Source: Anseranas semipalmata (taxonomy: Eukaryota > Chordata > Aves > Anseriformes > Anseranatidae). Taken from it: a stretch of 64,000 bases of DNA. The DNA lies in NCBI GenBank assembly GCA_013399115.1, contig VXAA01005174.1, positions 684 through 64,683 on the forward strand. Direction: 5' to 3'. Under the pieces are notes generated by a model. The model saw nothing but the letters and a program-made list of their open reading frames with translations. It searched no databases and was not told the origin of the DNA. Both the position numbers and the translations under genes were made by a program. Positions 1-12,400 of the stretch are shown in pieces (position 1 is the stretch's first letter; each line of letters begins with the position of its first letter).

Positions 1-150
1 CCGCGGCGGTTCTTAAAGGGCGGCGGGGGGGTGCGGGAAGGCCCCCGCCGTGCCCTGCCCTGCCCTGCCCCGCCGCCAGCGGGGGCTCCGCGCCGGGGGA
101 GCCGCTGGTGCTGCTGCGGGGGAGCGCGCAGGGTGCACGCGCCCCTCCGC
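1..150. promoter_or_regulatory. CpG-rich window edge, possible CpG-island margin
   Basis: The first ~150 bases are extremely GC-rich with many CpGs, G-runs and C-runs, and a short CCCTG tandem near 50-75. This looks like the margin of a CpG-island promoter lying mostly to the left of the window. In mammals JAG2 lies on this side of NUDT14, so its 5' end is a possible owner. No exon, TATA box or start codon context supports that, so ownership is inference. Confidence 0.4.
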
Positions 151-154
151 TCGC

Positions 155-740
155 GCGTGGTCGTGGGGGGAGCACGCGGGGTGCGTGCACACGCGGTCAC
201 GGGGGAACGCGCGGTGTGGGTGCACCCACAGCCATGGGGGAACACGTGGGGTATGTGCGCCCACACCCGCGTAGGGGTATGCAGGGTGGGTGCGTGCACG
301 CACAGGCATGGAGGAGCACAGGTGGTGCATGCACATCTACACTTAAGTGGTTGGGGTGGGAGCATGCATAGCTCGTGCACAGGGTGGGATCTCCCTCAGC
401 TGTGGAGGAGTAGGGATGCTGCATGCACTCACAGTCAGGGAGGAGTGCGCTGGCTGGGAGCACCTACAGCCACGAGGAGCACACTTGGTGCATGCAAATG
501 TCGCTGTGGAGGAGCACACAGGGTGGGATCATCTACAGCTGTGGAGGAGTGCTTGGGGTGGGAGCACCTGTGGCTGCAGAGGAGCATGGAGGGTGGGAGC
601 AGCCACAGCCATGGGGAGCACACGTGGGGTATGCACCCACGGTGGTGGAGGGGTGCATGGGGTGCGTGCACCCACACTCTTGGAGAAGCCCAAAGGGTGT
701 GCACGGCCACGCAGGAGCTTGCATGGGATCACTTGTAGAG
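155..740. repeat. Degenerate ~35-bp minisatellite, about 16 copies
   Basis: The tract is built from copies of a ~35-bp unit: GAGGAGCACAC, then GGGTGGGAGCACC, then TACAGCCATG. Copies recur near 200, 237, 275, 311, 405, 440, 475, 509, 544, 579, 614, 648 and 683. The left copies are GC-richer, with alternating GTGCGTGCAC-type stretches. The open frame that spans it (up to 235 codons) comes from the repeat lacking stop codons: 35 is not divisible by three, so the frame shifts every copy and no stable peptide repeat results. No protein is predicted. Confidence 0.85.
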
Positions 741-3700
741 CACCCTGCGACACGTGCAGTACGCCGAGCAGATGGCCAAGCGGTGGGATCATGTCCTCCT
801 CCTCCAGCGGTGGCTCAGGCAGCTACGAGAGTAAGCGAGCAGGGATTTCTCCTTTAGTTTAAGCACCCTGTGATTTTGATCCCTGCTGACAACTATGAAA
901 GCTATACATCCAGACAACTGCGTGCTACGGATACGCTATCAAAGCCCAGATCCACATTTAGGACCTCGTTTTTTCTTCTGTTTCTCTCCCTCCCCCCCAT
1001 CCCCATTTTCACTCCCTAGCCCCAATCATCCACCGGGGTGGACAATCAGAGAACAAACAGCTCAGAAATCAAAGGGCTGTCATGTTCCCCTGTGCGGAAA
1101 ACCTTTCACAGAGCCTCCCCCTGCCTTTTCAGCGCCCCGGCTGCCTCCCGTCCCTCCAGCAGCCAGCCGGCACGCTGCTCCTCTGCTATTCATGGCCAGC
1201 GTGCAGCTGCAGCTACTCTCCTAGGCTGACACAGCAGCAGCTGCTATGTGCGTGCCAGCTGGCTAGCTGCTCACCAAAATCCTCTTGTCCGCCCGCTCCC
1301 CTTGCTTTCCTGCTTCCCCACCTACGGACCTGCTTCTCCTTTCCCACCCACGTCTCCGCTCGCCACGAGCTGCTGCCGTTTCCTCTCGCCCCCCTGTCCT
1401 GAGCCTACCCCTCTGCCGTCCTTACTCACCTCGCTTGCTCTCCGGGCAGCGTCCTCTACTTTCCCTCTCATCCCTCCTGAACTCAAGCGGGAGCTCTCTG
1501 AAGTGGAGCAGCAAATATTGCTTTTAATTATTTTGTGTGTCCTCTCTTTGAAACTGTGCCTCCCAACGCAACTGCATGCAAGCATTTTTTTGGTTAAGAT
1601 CACCTCTGGGATAACCACCTTCAGAAGAAGGCAAGGGGAGCTGAGGGAGGGCCACCGGGTTGGTTTGATGTGATATTTGAAAGTTGCTACGTTTTGCTAA
1701 TCAGTAACTCTGCTGGGCCCATACCCATGCCCAGCTGCACCATTTACTGGCTTCCAAATGGACAGGCAAATGCTATTTAGCTTTTAATTAGTTTTTTCTT
1801 TTTTCTGGTGGCTGAAGGGAAGGAGTTTCTTAGGCTTGCTTTCTGCCTAATGATTATTTTGCGATGGATGGCAGCCAAAATATTTTGCAAGACAGGTATT
1901 TTGTTTGCATGTATCATCATAAACAAACATAAAACCTCATGATCTGCGTTCAGCATTATGCGGTCAATATGCCTCTGGAGGAAGACATATTTTTATCACC
2001 AAGCTGAGCAAATGTAATACAGAAGAAAGATGATCCAGGAGTTGCAGCATATGCTCAGGCTCTACAGAGCCAAGCTCGGTTACCTGCGGTATCACAGCAT
2101 TTCTTTGTTACCTTGAGCATGCTGCACGGTCTTTTTGTCCTTTGGTTTTGCCTTTGTAAATATTCTACGGTTCTCAAAAACTCCGGTGCCACTTTAAAAT
2201 GTTTTTTTCTTGCTGTAACCTGACTTCACAGGAGCAGGGAGGAGGGTGCAGCTATTTCCAGGCACTCTTTCTGCTTAGCGAAATGTTCGTTTCATTCTTC
2301 TCGGTGCTGCAGCCCCATTTTCAGCCTGAACCCCTCAGCTCTCTGCTGTGGTTATTATTAGTCTCAAGAGCCATGGACTTTCACTCTTTTCTTCTGCAGG
2401 TATGCAAAGGTGTTTCATTACAGCTATGCACAGATAGTGATGGTTTTAAGGAATGCAGCAAAAATATTTCTTAATATAAAAGCTTTGAGCATTTAGCCAA
2501 GGCCAGCTGCCAGGCCAGGAGGTGGGTTCTGAGCGGGGCTGGGAGCCATCCCCTGCGGCTCCACCTGCGGCGGGGCATCCCCTGCCTGCTGCCCCACTGG
2601 GTCAACACCTTTCCCCGTGTCAAGCGCCAGGTTCGAGGTGCTCTCCTTTCACCCCCTGCGCACAGGGGAGGAGTGGAGAAAGGGCTGAGGAAACTCTTGA
2701 AGCGGTGCTTGAGCCTGTAGGCAGCCGTTCCTCATCCCGCACAGGGGACACCGCTGGAGAACATCGGTCCCACTGGCCAGGGAGGGACGCGCTCACCGCT
2801 GGTCTCGGGCAGGGTGGAGTTCCTGCATCCCACATCCCTCTGGGCCAGCATTTTTGCTTCTGCACTCTGCCTGCACGCCTGTGTTAAGTTTATGCCTGTA
2901 TGCAAATCCTTTGCAAGTATGCTTATTAAATCATTTGCATAAAATATCCCTGGAGGATCATAGCAGCTAGGAAGAGGTAGGGTTTATCCACTTGCCTTAG
3001 AGACTTCAGAGGTATAGGGATGTAGTTTGTCAGCATGTGTGTGGATGGGGATATAGAAATATATATATATCATTTACCCAGGCCAGAATGTGTCCGCTTG
3101 GGAAAGTTGAAGGCAAAAAGATCATTCTGGATGTCCTCCATCTGAAACTTGGCAGGGTAGGAGTTAACCCTCCCTTTCTGGCCAGAAAGGCTACAGCTGC
3201 CTGTCCTGGGAGCAAGGCATTGCAGGACAGAACCAGCTGTGAAGAATTAATTTCTCTTCCTTCTTCCTCTATGAGAAGCCGGTGTGGGCTGGGGCTAATA
3301 ATACAGATGGAGAAGGCTCCTCAGGAAGAGAGCTAGAGGGTAACCAGAGGAGAAGGATTTTTCTTTCTCTCTTCTGCATGGAACTTGGCTGGAGCGAGGT
3401 ATTTTGAGCTTTGCTGTGGACTTGGCAGGGCAAAGACGTGTCTTCTCCTTTGACTGAAGAGAGTCCTGATGGATTTGGATGGTTCACATAATGTGTTTAA
3501 CGAGTGTGTACATGCATACGTATGCTCTTCATGGAAGCAAGCAGATGAACTGCAAGGAGGTTGTTTTAAGATATCTTCCACTATAGACCTGGGAGTGCTT
3601 TCTCTTCATTAGGATTGAGCTACTAGTACAGTCCGAGAGAAGATGAGGTGGAGAAGGTATAAGGTGGTGCTTCTATCTGTCTTCCTTCTGGACTCTTACT

Positions 3701-4382
3701 AGGAAAGTAAAGCTATGCCTGATGGAATTTGTGCCAGGAAAGGAGTGGAGATCTTAGCACTACCCTTTCCTATGTCAGGGGTTGCCCAGCTCTGAGCTGG
3801 TGCTGCTCTCTGGGGGTTCTAGAGCAGAAGGAAGGTGGCTTCCTAACATTTCAGCTTTGCTGCCTGGCTTGTTTTCTGCTCTGGGGGCCTGGTCTTCTGC
3901 TAGCAGAAGCATATGCTGGGTCTGGCCTGAGAAGCCAATTGGTTTTGGTTTGTAGAGCTTGGTACTAAAGGCTGACAATATTAATAAAATGAGGGAAATG
4001 TAGCAAACACACAGTGTTTCAGAGTTCCTCCCAACTGCACGCCTCCCATGTTCCAAAGCCTAACTTAACCACTTTAAGATACGGGTGTGGGGGGGTGTTA
4101 ATGGGTCACTGGGGAAAAAAAAGAGCAGAAGGCCAGCTCAGCTGGTCTGCCTTCGGAGACCCAGTGCGCTCCATTGGAAGTGAAGTTCTTGCTCTCCTAG
4201 TTGCTTATCATGTTTGTGAATTTTCAGGAAAACAGTTTTGAGAAGGCTTCTCAGGTGGACTGAACTGTGTTGTATCCATTATCTACAGCTAGACTTTGCT
4301 CCTAAAGTTCATTGCAGTCATCCTCAAAAAAAAAATAATAATAATAATAAAAAAAAATCTCTACCTATGACTTTCCTGGTGC
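741..4382. other. Noncoding DNA, no gene recognised
   Basis: The interval includes a pyrimidine-rich stretch (about 960-1,490) rich in CT and CCTCC runs, an AT-rich block (1,680-2,200), a small (TA)n at about 3,058-3,070, and ordinary mixed sequence. Open frames up to 141 codons occur, but none shows a recognisable domain or splice structure. Confidence 0.6.
4326..4358. repeat. A-rich / (AAT)n simple repeat
   Basis: A run of A is followed by about five AAT units and another A run. It sits directly before the 3' end of the antisense CR1 relic. Confidence 0.85.
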
Positions 4383-6200
4383 ATGAATCACAGAAAATAA
4401 GGTCAGAAGGGATATCCAGAGATTATCTAGTTTATCCCATTCCACAGGGCAGAACAAACAGTGCCTGCTTCTTGCATAACAGATGGGTATCCGACCTCTT
4501 CTTAAAAACATCCCCAGATAGAAATTCTCAGCTGAGATAACCTGTTCTAGTAGTTAACCATCAGAAAATGTATGGTGCTGTATTGCTGCTCTTTGACCCC
4601 ACTTCTTGACCTATTTACAATCGATGTGGAGCACAGCATAGTCCCTTCCTATCTACCGCTACCTTTTATGTACCTGAAGACCACTACTGTGCCTCCTTCT
4701 GATGCCTCTGTAATGAAAAAATAATTTTTTGGTCTTATGATGGTAGATCATATTTTCTGTATCTTCGATTGTTCTTGTGGCACTGCTGTGGTCTCTCTGC
4801 AATTGTTCCTTAATTTTCTTAAGTCTAGTGTGCAGAACTGGACACAGAGTTCCAGCGAGATCTTAGCAGTGCTGGGTGAGGTGTAGACGTCACAGACCAG
4901 GAAGAAGTCACTCCTGGCCATGCATGCAAGCATGATGCTTGCTTTAATGTATTTTTTTGGAGGGGGGAGGGCTTGGTTTTTGTTTTGTTTTGTTTGTTTT
5001 TGCAATGATATTGTTAACTTCAGTTTGGTTTGCCATCCACTGAGCAGGTTTTTACCCTTGGAGCTTTAGATCGAATCTTATAGTTGTGTCATATGAGGAT
5101 CAAAATGCCTAATAAAGGGTGGGTTTATTGTATCTACCAGTTCTTGCACACCCTGCCGCCCCAGTGAAAGGAAAAATATCTGGGCAATTTAACAAACCAT
5201 GTTAGCTGTTACTCACCTTCTTGTTATTTTCCAGATGTTTATAGATTATTTCTTTATTTGTTCCAGTTCTCTCTGGGAATTCAAACCAAGTTGGCTTGAG
5301 TATTATTCTTCAGCTCCTCCCTTTTCCAAAAAGGGTTTATGTCTCCCTTTTCCAGTCTTCTGATACCTTGCTGGTTCTCTGAGGTCTCAGAGAGCTGCTA
5401 ACTACTGTGAGATTGCTTCAACAAGCAGTCTAAGCACATAATATTTAATCCAACTAAGTACTCTTCACCTATTCTTTCTAGACCGAGTTCTTCCTTTGTC
5501 ATCATTCAGCACTAGTTGTGCACATTTGGGTGCAAGTGGTCTTTTTACTACAAGCTGAAGTAAAGCAGGTAAATGCTTCCACTGTCTTCACATCATTTGT
5601 TGTTACCTTTCCTTCCCTTTTGGGTAGTTCTTCCCATGGCCTTCATGTCACTGCTAATGTATTTTAAGTTTTCTTGATGTCCTGTTGATCCTGTTGGTTG
5701 ATTCTCTGTTTATATCTTGACTTTTCTGATTCAGTCTCTACATCTTCAGGCTATGCATTTACATTCATATGCAAGTGAATCTAGTTTCCATTTTCTGAAT
5801 GCACTATTTCTTGTGTTAGAGGTCAATGAAGTGGTCATGACTTAAGCACATCGTCTTGCAACAGTTGCTTTCCCTCCTCTGCTGGGATTGTTTGAATTGA
5901 TGTCCTTACCATTGTTTCTTTTAGCTGCTGCCAACTTTCCTGAATTCCCTTTTCTCTGAGACTTGTTTCTCATGATTATCAGTTCTATGAGGTTTTTGAA
6001 ATATGCTTTCTGGAAGTCCATTGTATTTATTTTGCTGTTCTCCTTCCTTCCTTTCTGACGACTCGTGAACTCTGTTGTTTCGTGGTCATTCTCACCCAAA
6101 CTACATTCCTCTTGCATGTTATAAGCGGTTCATTCTCTTGGTTAAAGTCAAATTCAATTCTCATTTTGATTATATATCAAGATTTTAATCTTTTCTTGTT
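4383..6200 (-). mobile_element. Ancient CR1 LINE relic, antisense, with endonuclease and RT fragments
   Basis: On the minus strand the order follows a CR1 ORF2. At 6117-5842 are degraded endonuclease C-terminal codons with GENDHE (compare the catalytic SDH motif of APE-type endonucleases), then KGRKENSKI and TMDFQKAYF. At about 5840-5400 comes linker-type sequence. Near 5290-5185 there is sequence like the start of the reverse-transcriptase domain, on the minus strand ending in codons for HLENNK and then a degraded QHGF-like block. Most of the RT is missing. The 3' UTR-like part (4900-4383) ends with the old CR1 terminus, which on the plus strand reads AATCACAGAA followed by AAGGTCAGAAGGG. 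Frames are broken throughout, so this is a dead fossil. Assignment is by recalled similarity to amniote CR1; exact ends and subfamily need a repeat library. Confidence 0.75.
4975..5002. repeat. (GTTTT)n simple repeat
   Basis: Short pentanucleotide-like T-rich repeat inside the CR1 relic region. Confidence 0.8.
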
Positions 6201-9200
6201 TATTCCTTATCCTCTGTGCATTATTTCATCAGGTGATCTACTGTCTTCCTCAGCATCCCTCCAATGATTTTCCTATGAGTAATGGTATTTCCCCTAGTTT
6301 ATATGCCTCTGCCCAAGTACTTGATGCTTGTATTTACCTGTTTGCTTTTGAAACCAGTCCTTGCAGATCCTAGCTGCATTAATTCAGCAGGTCAGGGCAC
6401 AGAGATGCTCTTCATGCTTTGTGCATCAAATGCCAGCTTTGATCACCAGTCCTTTTTCTTGGAATATCCACCCAAGTACAAGCAAGTCAGAACCTTCCTG
6501 GTGGATACCACCTGCACAGCCATGCATTCATTTCTAGGAAAAGAGTTATAAGTAACCGATGCCACTCATGACCAAAATAGCCAGTGCCTTATTCATGGAA
6601 GGAATTTTCTCTTTCTCCTTTTGTACATGAACTGGTCTGACCAATGCTAAGAAAACCCACTCTGGGTATCTCGGTTCTAGCCAACTGCCAATACATCACT
6701 AATTCCCAAGGAAAATTCATAGGGAAATTATCCAAGATGCAGTTGGAAGTTTCTCTAATCGAAACCCGATCTGGGTTCAGACTAAGACACTGACATTAAT
6801 GGTATCTTGGACAATCTTCTGTCAGAGGATGGAGGCCTGACATCCCTCTCCTGCACCTGGACTACTCAGCAGAACAGGCACTGGTCTTGACCAGAAGATA
6901 CTGCTGTCCTGATGAGGAGGTGGCAGAAGTTGGGAAAATGCAATAAGATATCCATGCCTATGGAAGGGACATTTCTGATGAGTCAGGAGGAGAGTAGGCA
7001 TGTATCTATTTGATGAACTGATGAAAAAGCAATGGATTGAGACACATCGGACATATATACTTAAATAGAATGATAAGTTTCTCTTCATACAGAGATGCTC
7101 CTTTGAACACATTAGCCATGTGGTTGGCCTTGACCAGCTCACAGCTTGTTAAAGTTAAATGTGAGTAAGGTGTGGGGAGTATGGTAGCTGGCAGAGGAAA
7201 AAATATGAGGTGTACATCCCATCTTGTTTGGCTGAAAGCATGCTACCAACACCACTCTTAATGGAGCAGTGTTCATGCATTCCTCACCTACAGGGTCCCA
7301 CGCAGCAGCATCCTCACCCAATGCTGTCCGCTGTTTCTAGGCACCTGGAAGACATCCCACCACTGGGTGAGGAGGGATTGCTCTTTGTGCTTCTCTGCCT
7401 CTAGGGACCACTGAAACACAATGTGCTTGAAAGTAAAGAAGTCGGACCTAGGGACGTACAGACTTGTATGTGGTACACTGATGATGTTTGAGGGCAAGCA
7501 CCATGCTGGTTGAGGTGTGTAAGAGAAGGTCTTTCAGCACAAAGGCCCAGTAATGTGCTTACACAGTGACACTGGTTACAATTAAATAAAGATGACCAAT
7601 AGCCATGACATTCCTATAGGTGTTTTCCAGTTACTAATGCATTTATTTGAATTGCTGTTTGATGCCTAATTTGATCTGATGTGCTGTTTACGCAATCTTT
7701 CTTCTCCCTCACTGACACCTCCAGCCTCTTTTAGTTTGATACATAAAATTGAATCTCTTTCTAAAAAACTTTTTCTTTGGACTTTACTATAGTTGAGGTT
7801 GCCAGAGAAGTGATGATTCACATCAGAGCTGCTGAACTAAAATACTTATGCCCTCTCTCTCCATTAACACCTGGATCTCGGTCAGTCTTTGGCCTCTCTT
7901 TCAGCCGGTGCCTTCCAGTGTTTTTTGTAAAGAGGTGATGTGCAGAAGCAGACCTCTCGCTTGCAGAAGACAGCTCAATTCATTTGAGAGAAGTGACTCA
8001 GAGCCAGGACCATGTTATCCATTGTGCTGGATCAGAGTCACATTCACAATTCATCTGTTTGTGCCCTGATTAACAATTCAAATAAAATTTTTATCGCTCC
8101 TAGTTAAAAGCAGGCATAAATGAGAGCTTCCTCTTCTGAACAAGGGACCGTACTCCAAAACAGAAGTCTTTCTTCCTGGAGCTAGGCAAAATAACCAAGA
8201 GGGGCGACAGATGATTCATCTGCCAGTGCTCTCCCATCAAAAACTGTAGATAAAACAAGATTACCAAGAAGAAGAGTGCTATTAAAGGAGGAAACTGCTT
8301 CTGTAATTTTGTTAAGGAACATGAGATTATTTAAAAGCCTTTTAAAAAGTGTGTTTGTTCCGGGAGAGGAGGGGTGAGGGAGGATTTTAGAGGAAGGGAA
8401 AAGGGAGAGAGATTATTAGTCTTTCTTTCCTATAAAGATTCATGCTGCTTTCTTTGCCCTCGCCAGCAAGGGTAGCTATTTCAGGAGCCATCGTAAGTCA
8501 TTATTCCAGTCCTAATGAATAGGACACAACCTGCACCTTAGCTTTGCAGGGGCTGAAAGCATGCAACCACCATTGTGGGGTGTAGAGGATTTGGTACACC
8601 ATACTGCAAGTAATTACAGGTTAAGATTTGTTCAGCCTGCATTTTTATTCCTGGCTGTGATGATCCCTCACATATTCACACAGCAGCACTCTCACATTGT
8701 ACTTTTGCTTTATAAACTCTCAAAGCCATGAATGAGCAAGCCTCAAAGCGCGCGCCTCGCTTCGCTTGCTGATAGCTAGCTTTGCACCGAACCGCTTGGT
8801 GCGTGGAACAGCGATGAAGCAGGCAGTGAAACAAGCTTCCAGCGCTTTCAGCAGGCTCTGCTGTATGTTAGTCACTGCGAGTTATGCAGCAAATAGGTGT
8901 TAGTGCAGTGACCCCCATAGGAAGCGGTGCAGGGACCCAAATAAACATTAATGCAGTGACCCCATAGGAAGCTGTGCAGGGACCTACAGCGCCGAATCCC
9001 AGAGCTGGGAGGAGCGTGGATTTGGGTAAGCTGTTGGGACGGATCCAGCACTGGCTGCAGACATCAGCCAGGGGCTGCTGCCGGATTTTGCCTGCCCCAG
9101 TGTGACCGGGTCCCCTGCGGAGCCGGGCTTGCTCAGCTGCTTGCCAGGATCAAGGGCAGAGTGTTCGCCTGGAAAGCTGGAGATCCTATTCTGCTGCTGA

Positions 9201-9432
9201 AAGTGGCGTCTTCACGTACCAGCTGGATGCATTGTACGGATATTGAGGGAGATATAAAGGGGATTTGCACCCTGCAGACGCAGACCACTGGCCAGGAGTT
9301 GCATGTAGCTGCTACAAAAGTGATTGTGCATAGCAAAGGCTGGGGAACCAAAGGGATCCATTAAACCAGATGCTTTGGGCATACAAAAAGTATTTTGTGT
9401 ACAGTGTCAACTCACAGCTAGAGCTGTGCATT
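6201..9432. other. Noncoding DNA, no gene recognised
   Basis: The span 6,200-6,560 may be a further degraded part of the CR1 relic. From 6,800 to 7,500 is sequence of unknown origin with small open frames. From 7,560 to 8,700 it is AT-rich. A purine/G-rich stretch lies at 8,360-8,415. At 8,745-8,830 there is a small CpG cluster in otherwise CpG-poor DNA, including the inverted pair GCACC/GGTGC. No coding evidence. Confidence 0.55.
8904..8984. repeat. Two-copy tandem duplication, period ~48 bp
   Basis: The block TGCAGTGACCCC-ATAGGAAGC-GTGCAGGGACC occurs at 8904-8937 and again at 8952-8984. The second copy has one C fewer and a T for G. The spacer is AT-rich. Confidence 0.9.
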
Positions 9433-9490
9433 TTGATCAGATTTTCAAGGTCAGACAGAAACCTGATGGTGATCCAGTCTGACCCCGGCT
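9433..9490 (-). mobile_element. Short CR1 3'-end relic, antisense (tentative)
   Basis: The stretch GATTTTCAAGGTCAGACAGA followed by TGATCCAGTCTGACC resembles the antisense terminus of old amniote CR1 elements. Only ~60 bases are recognisable, with no flanking CR1 sequence that I can follow. Confidence 0.45.
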
Positions 9491-12400
9491 GGTTTCCCAG
9501 CTGTTGCTCAGTTTGCTGTTTGCTCTTGGAGCAAGGCTCCCCGGGTTTGTGCAGGAAGGGCCACGCTAGGCAGGATTTGGCCTGGGGGCTGAGCAATGAA
9601 GTGGAGGAAACACTGCTGAGCGGCGGAGAAGAAGCATCGGGAATGGGTATGGGTTTGTCTGTGCCTTTCCCCCAGATAAAGTGCTCTGGCGTGGGGCAGA
9701 TACCTGTTTGTTAACAGGGTGTTGAAGCTGTGCTGCTATCACAAATAAGGGGTGTGTTTTAAATGCTGAGAGTCGCTGAACAGAATGATATAAAAATTTG
9801 GCTTTGCACTGGGGCAGAATGGGGGATTTGGTCGATATTCTACAGTTCTGGACTTAAAAGAAAAAATGTTACATGAAGGAGCCTGGAAGTTGAGAAAGGT
9901 TCCAATAATGAGTGACTGGATGAAAAGAGTGAATTCAAGTTGGAAAAAAGCTCAGGATGTGGCTTGTATTCTGTAGTTAATCCCTTCTAAATATTTAAGG
10001 GAAAAAGAAGAGAGGGAATGGAAACGGTGCTTTGTTTACAAATAGGATCTAGGTTCTACTAAACACATGAAGAAATCCCACGGATTCCTGGACGCTTGAG
10101 TCCCTCCCCTCAAACGGGCTCATCCCACTTGATGCAGCCCTTAAGGAGCCAAAAAATGAGTGTGAATTCAAAACACGCACACCTAGGATTTGGTAGCCTC
10201 CAAATACGCTTCACTTTTAGTCCTCAAGGTGCATGTACAAGGCATAGGTCACGCACAAGCCCTCATCCATGTGGGCACGGGAGACGGGACCCACTCTTGC
10301 TTTCGGGTGCAGACCGACCCCCTCTGCAGAGACACCCCAGCCTGTGCACAGCCGCTCCGTGCCAGCCCCAGCCGGGGCCCAGCGCAGCCCCCTCACCCCA
10401 GCCCATCCACAAGCCCCTCTGCAGGCGAGCAGCGTGCCCGGGGCCCCCCGAACCCTGGATCCATCCTACGTGGACCGAAACCCAGGGAGCTGGCTGCGTG
10501 CCCGCCCGCAGGGCTCTGTGGGTGTATTGTGTGCTCACATGTATTTCCAGGCAAAGCATATTACACCTAGCTTCCAATGCCAAAGTTTTCCAATTATGAA
10601 AGAGCAGTAATTCACAAAGGAGCAAGTATTCCTTCAATTTCCTTTGCTTGGAAATGATACCGAGAATCTGTTCTGAATGGAGGCAGACGAAAAATGCTAC
10701 ATGTTAATGCACACTCTGGGTTAGCTGTCTTTGTTAAATGAGAATGAATGCTGCTCATTTCCCATCTGGTCCTCTTTGACATTACTTCCAGAATATATTC
10801 ACAGCTCTTATTTGTACGGTACAAATGGCTGGCTGTAGTACCAACTTTACCTTTTATAGGCTGCTAAAATGTGGGTGCCAGATCGCAAAATAACGTTGTA
10901 CTTCTAGGAAGCATCTGTGGACTTTTCTTGCTCCAACAGCTTTCTTTTTCCCCTCCTCTTATTTTCTTTAAATGTAACCATATATGTGAAGTGAGTTTGT
11001 TGTCAAACCGAGCACAAGTTGACGGCTTGACAGCCCCGGAGCCTGCAGCCTTCCTCGCGCGACGAGGATGCAGCAGGCAGATCAAGCGATGCGCTATCTG
11101 CCTTCTCATCTCTTCTGCGCAGCCTTCCCCGAGGGCCGAAGGAGCAGAGAGGTCCCCATCTGCAGCTGCTCCTCGGTGCCTTCGCTGCCTGCTGTGCCGT
11201 GGGATTTTGCGCTCTGGACCCTCTGGGTCGCCCTGAAAATACCAGTGCAGCAGAAACCGAGCAGCGCTCAGCCAGCGCCGAGTCCGGTGCTGCCCACCCG
11301 GGCTGGTTTGCTAAATCCCAAATTCCTCCCGCCCGCAAGTGTTTGTTTCTGGCGGTTTCCTTAGCAGGCTCCCGGCAGCCTCCGCCCCTGCCCTCCGATG
11401 CATTTCAGACCTACCTGGGTAAACAGAGGCTCGTGAGCCGCAACACCCACGTTCGCCGGCGTGCAGTGACCGAGCTCTGCAGCACCGCGCGGGAATTCTC
11501 ACCATAGCAACTGCCCGCGTTGACTGAATTTGGGGCTTATTAAACAGGCTGTTTGTTTACCTCCCGGGCTGAGCGAGTGGAATAAAACCTGCGAGCTGAA
11601 CAATGCCGGGCTGCCGCTGGTGTCTTCCCATGTAAAACATACAATTATTGCGTTCCATAAGATACGGAAAGGCTGCGTGGGGTAGGAGTGTTGAAGATGT
11701 AGGGTGGCACGCTGTTATTAATGGAAGATCAGCAAGCACGCTCGTCAGAAGCTGCTAGGCAGTCTTGAGGGATCCTGTAGGTCACATCTCCTCAACAGAC
11801 AAGCTAAATGACCGCGTTCATGGAGGTCAGTTCATGGGTTTAGCAAGCAGAAAATGCATGGGGGAAAAATATATATATATATAGGTACCCCAGCAGAAAA
11901 TAAGCAGGCATGCATGTAGAAGCTTCCAACCTCCCAGGGATCAAACATATGGAAGTGGTTTTTATGATATTTGTCCATGCCCAAAATGCAGCGTCCTGTA
12001 GCAGCGCAGAAGCGATTGCCTTGAAGCTCCTCCTGTCGGCCGAGAAGCCGTCCCAGTTCCTGCCAGCCTCTGCGCAGCTGTTCTGCGAGGGGCACAGCTG
12101 ACAAAGATGGGACAGAGCAGGAGGCACCCATGCAAAGACCTCTTTCTGCCCCAAACCAGCTTGCTGAGGCCCCAGCACAGCCCCAGAAAAGGGGCACATG
12201 AAGGCATGGCCAGAGCACACCACAACCCAGGAGCATCGGGCACCCCGAGACACGCAGCTGCACTTTCTGTCCGGCACCCAGACATGCTGCCTGCTCCTAC
12301 ACGTCCCCTGCACGTCCGTGGTCCTGGTGGGGATTTCGGCTTGCTTTAGAGCTGCAGGCTGCCCTGCCCGCCTGCTGCCGGAGCCCCGCTGAGGTTTAGG

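Noticed and set aside
31..738. A 235-codon open frame at the left end
   Set aside because: It lies across the minisatellite; the 35-bp period changes frame each copy, and similar long frames exist in other frames and on the other strand.
6822..7500. Possible transposon or exon in small minus-strand frames
   Set aside because: No similarity to CR1, retrovirus-like or DNA-transposon proteins could be recognised.
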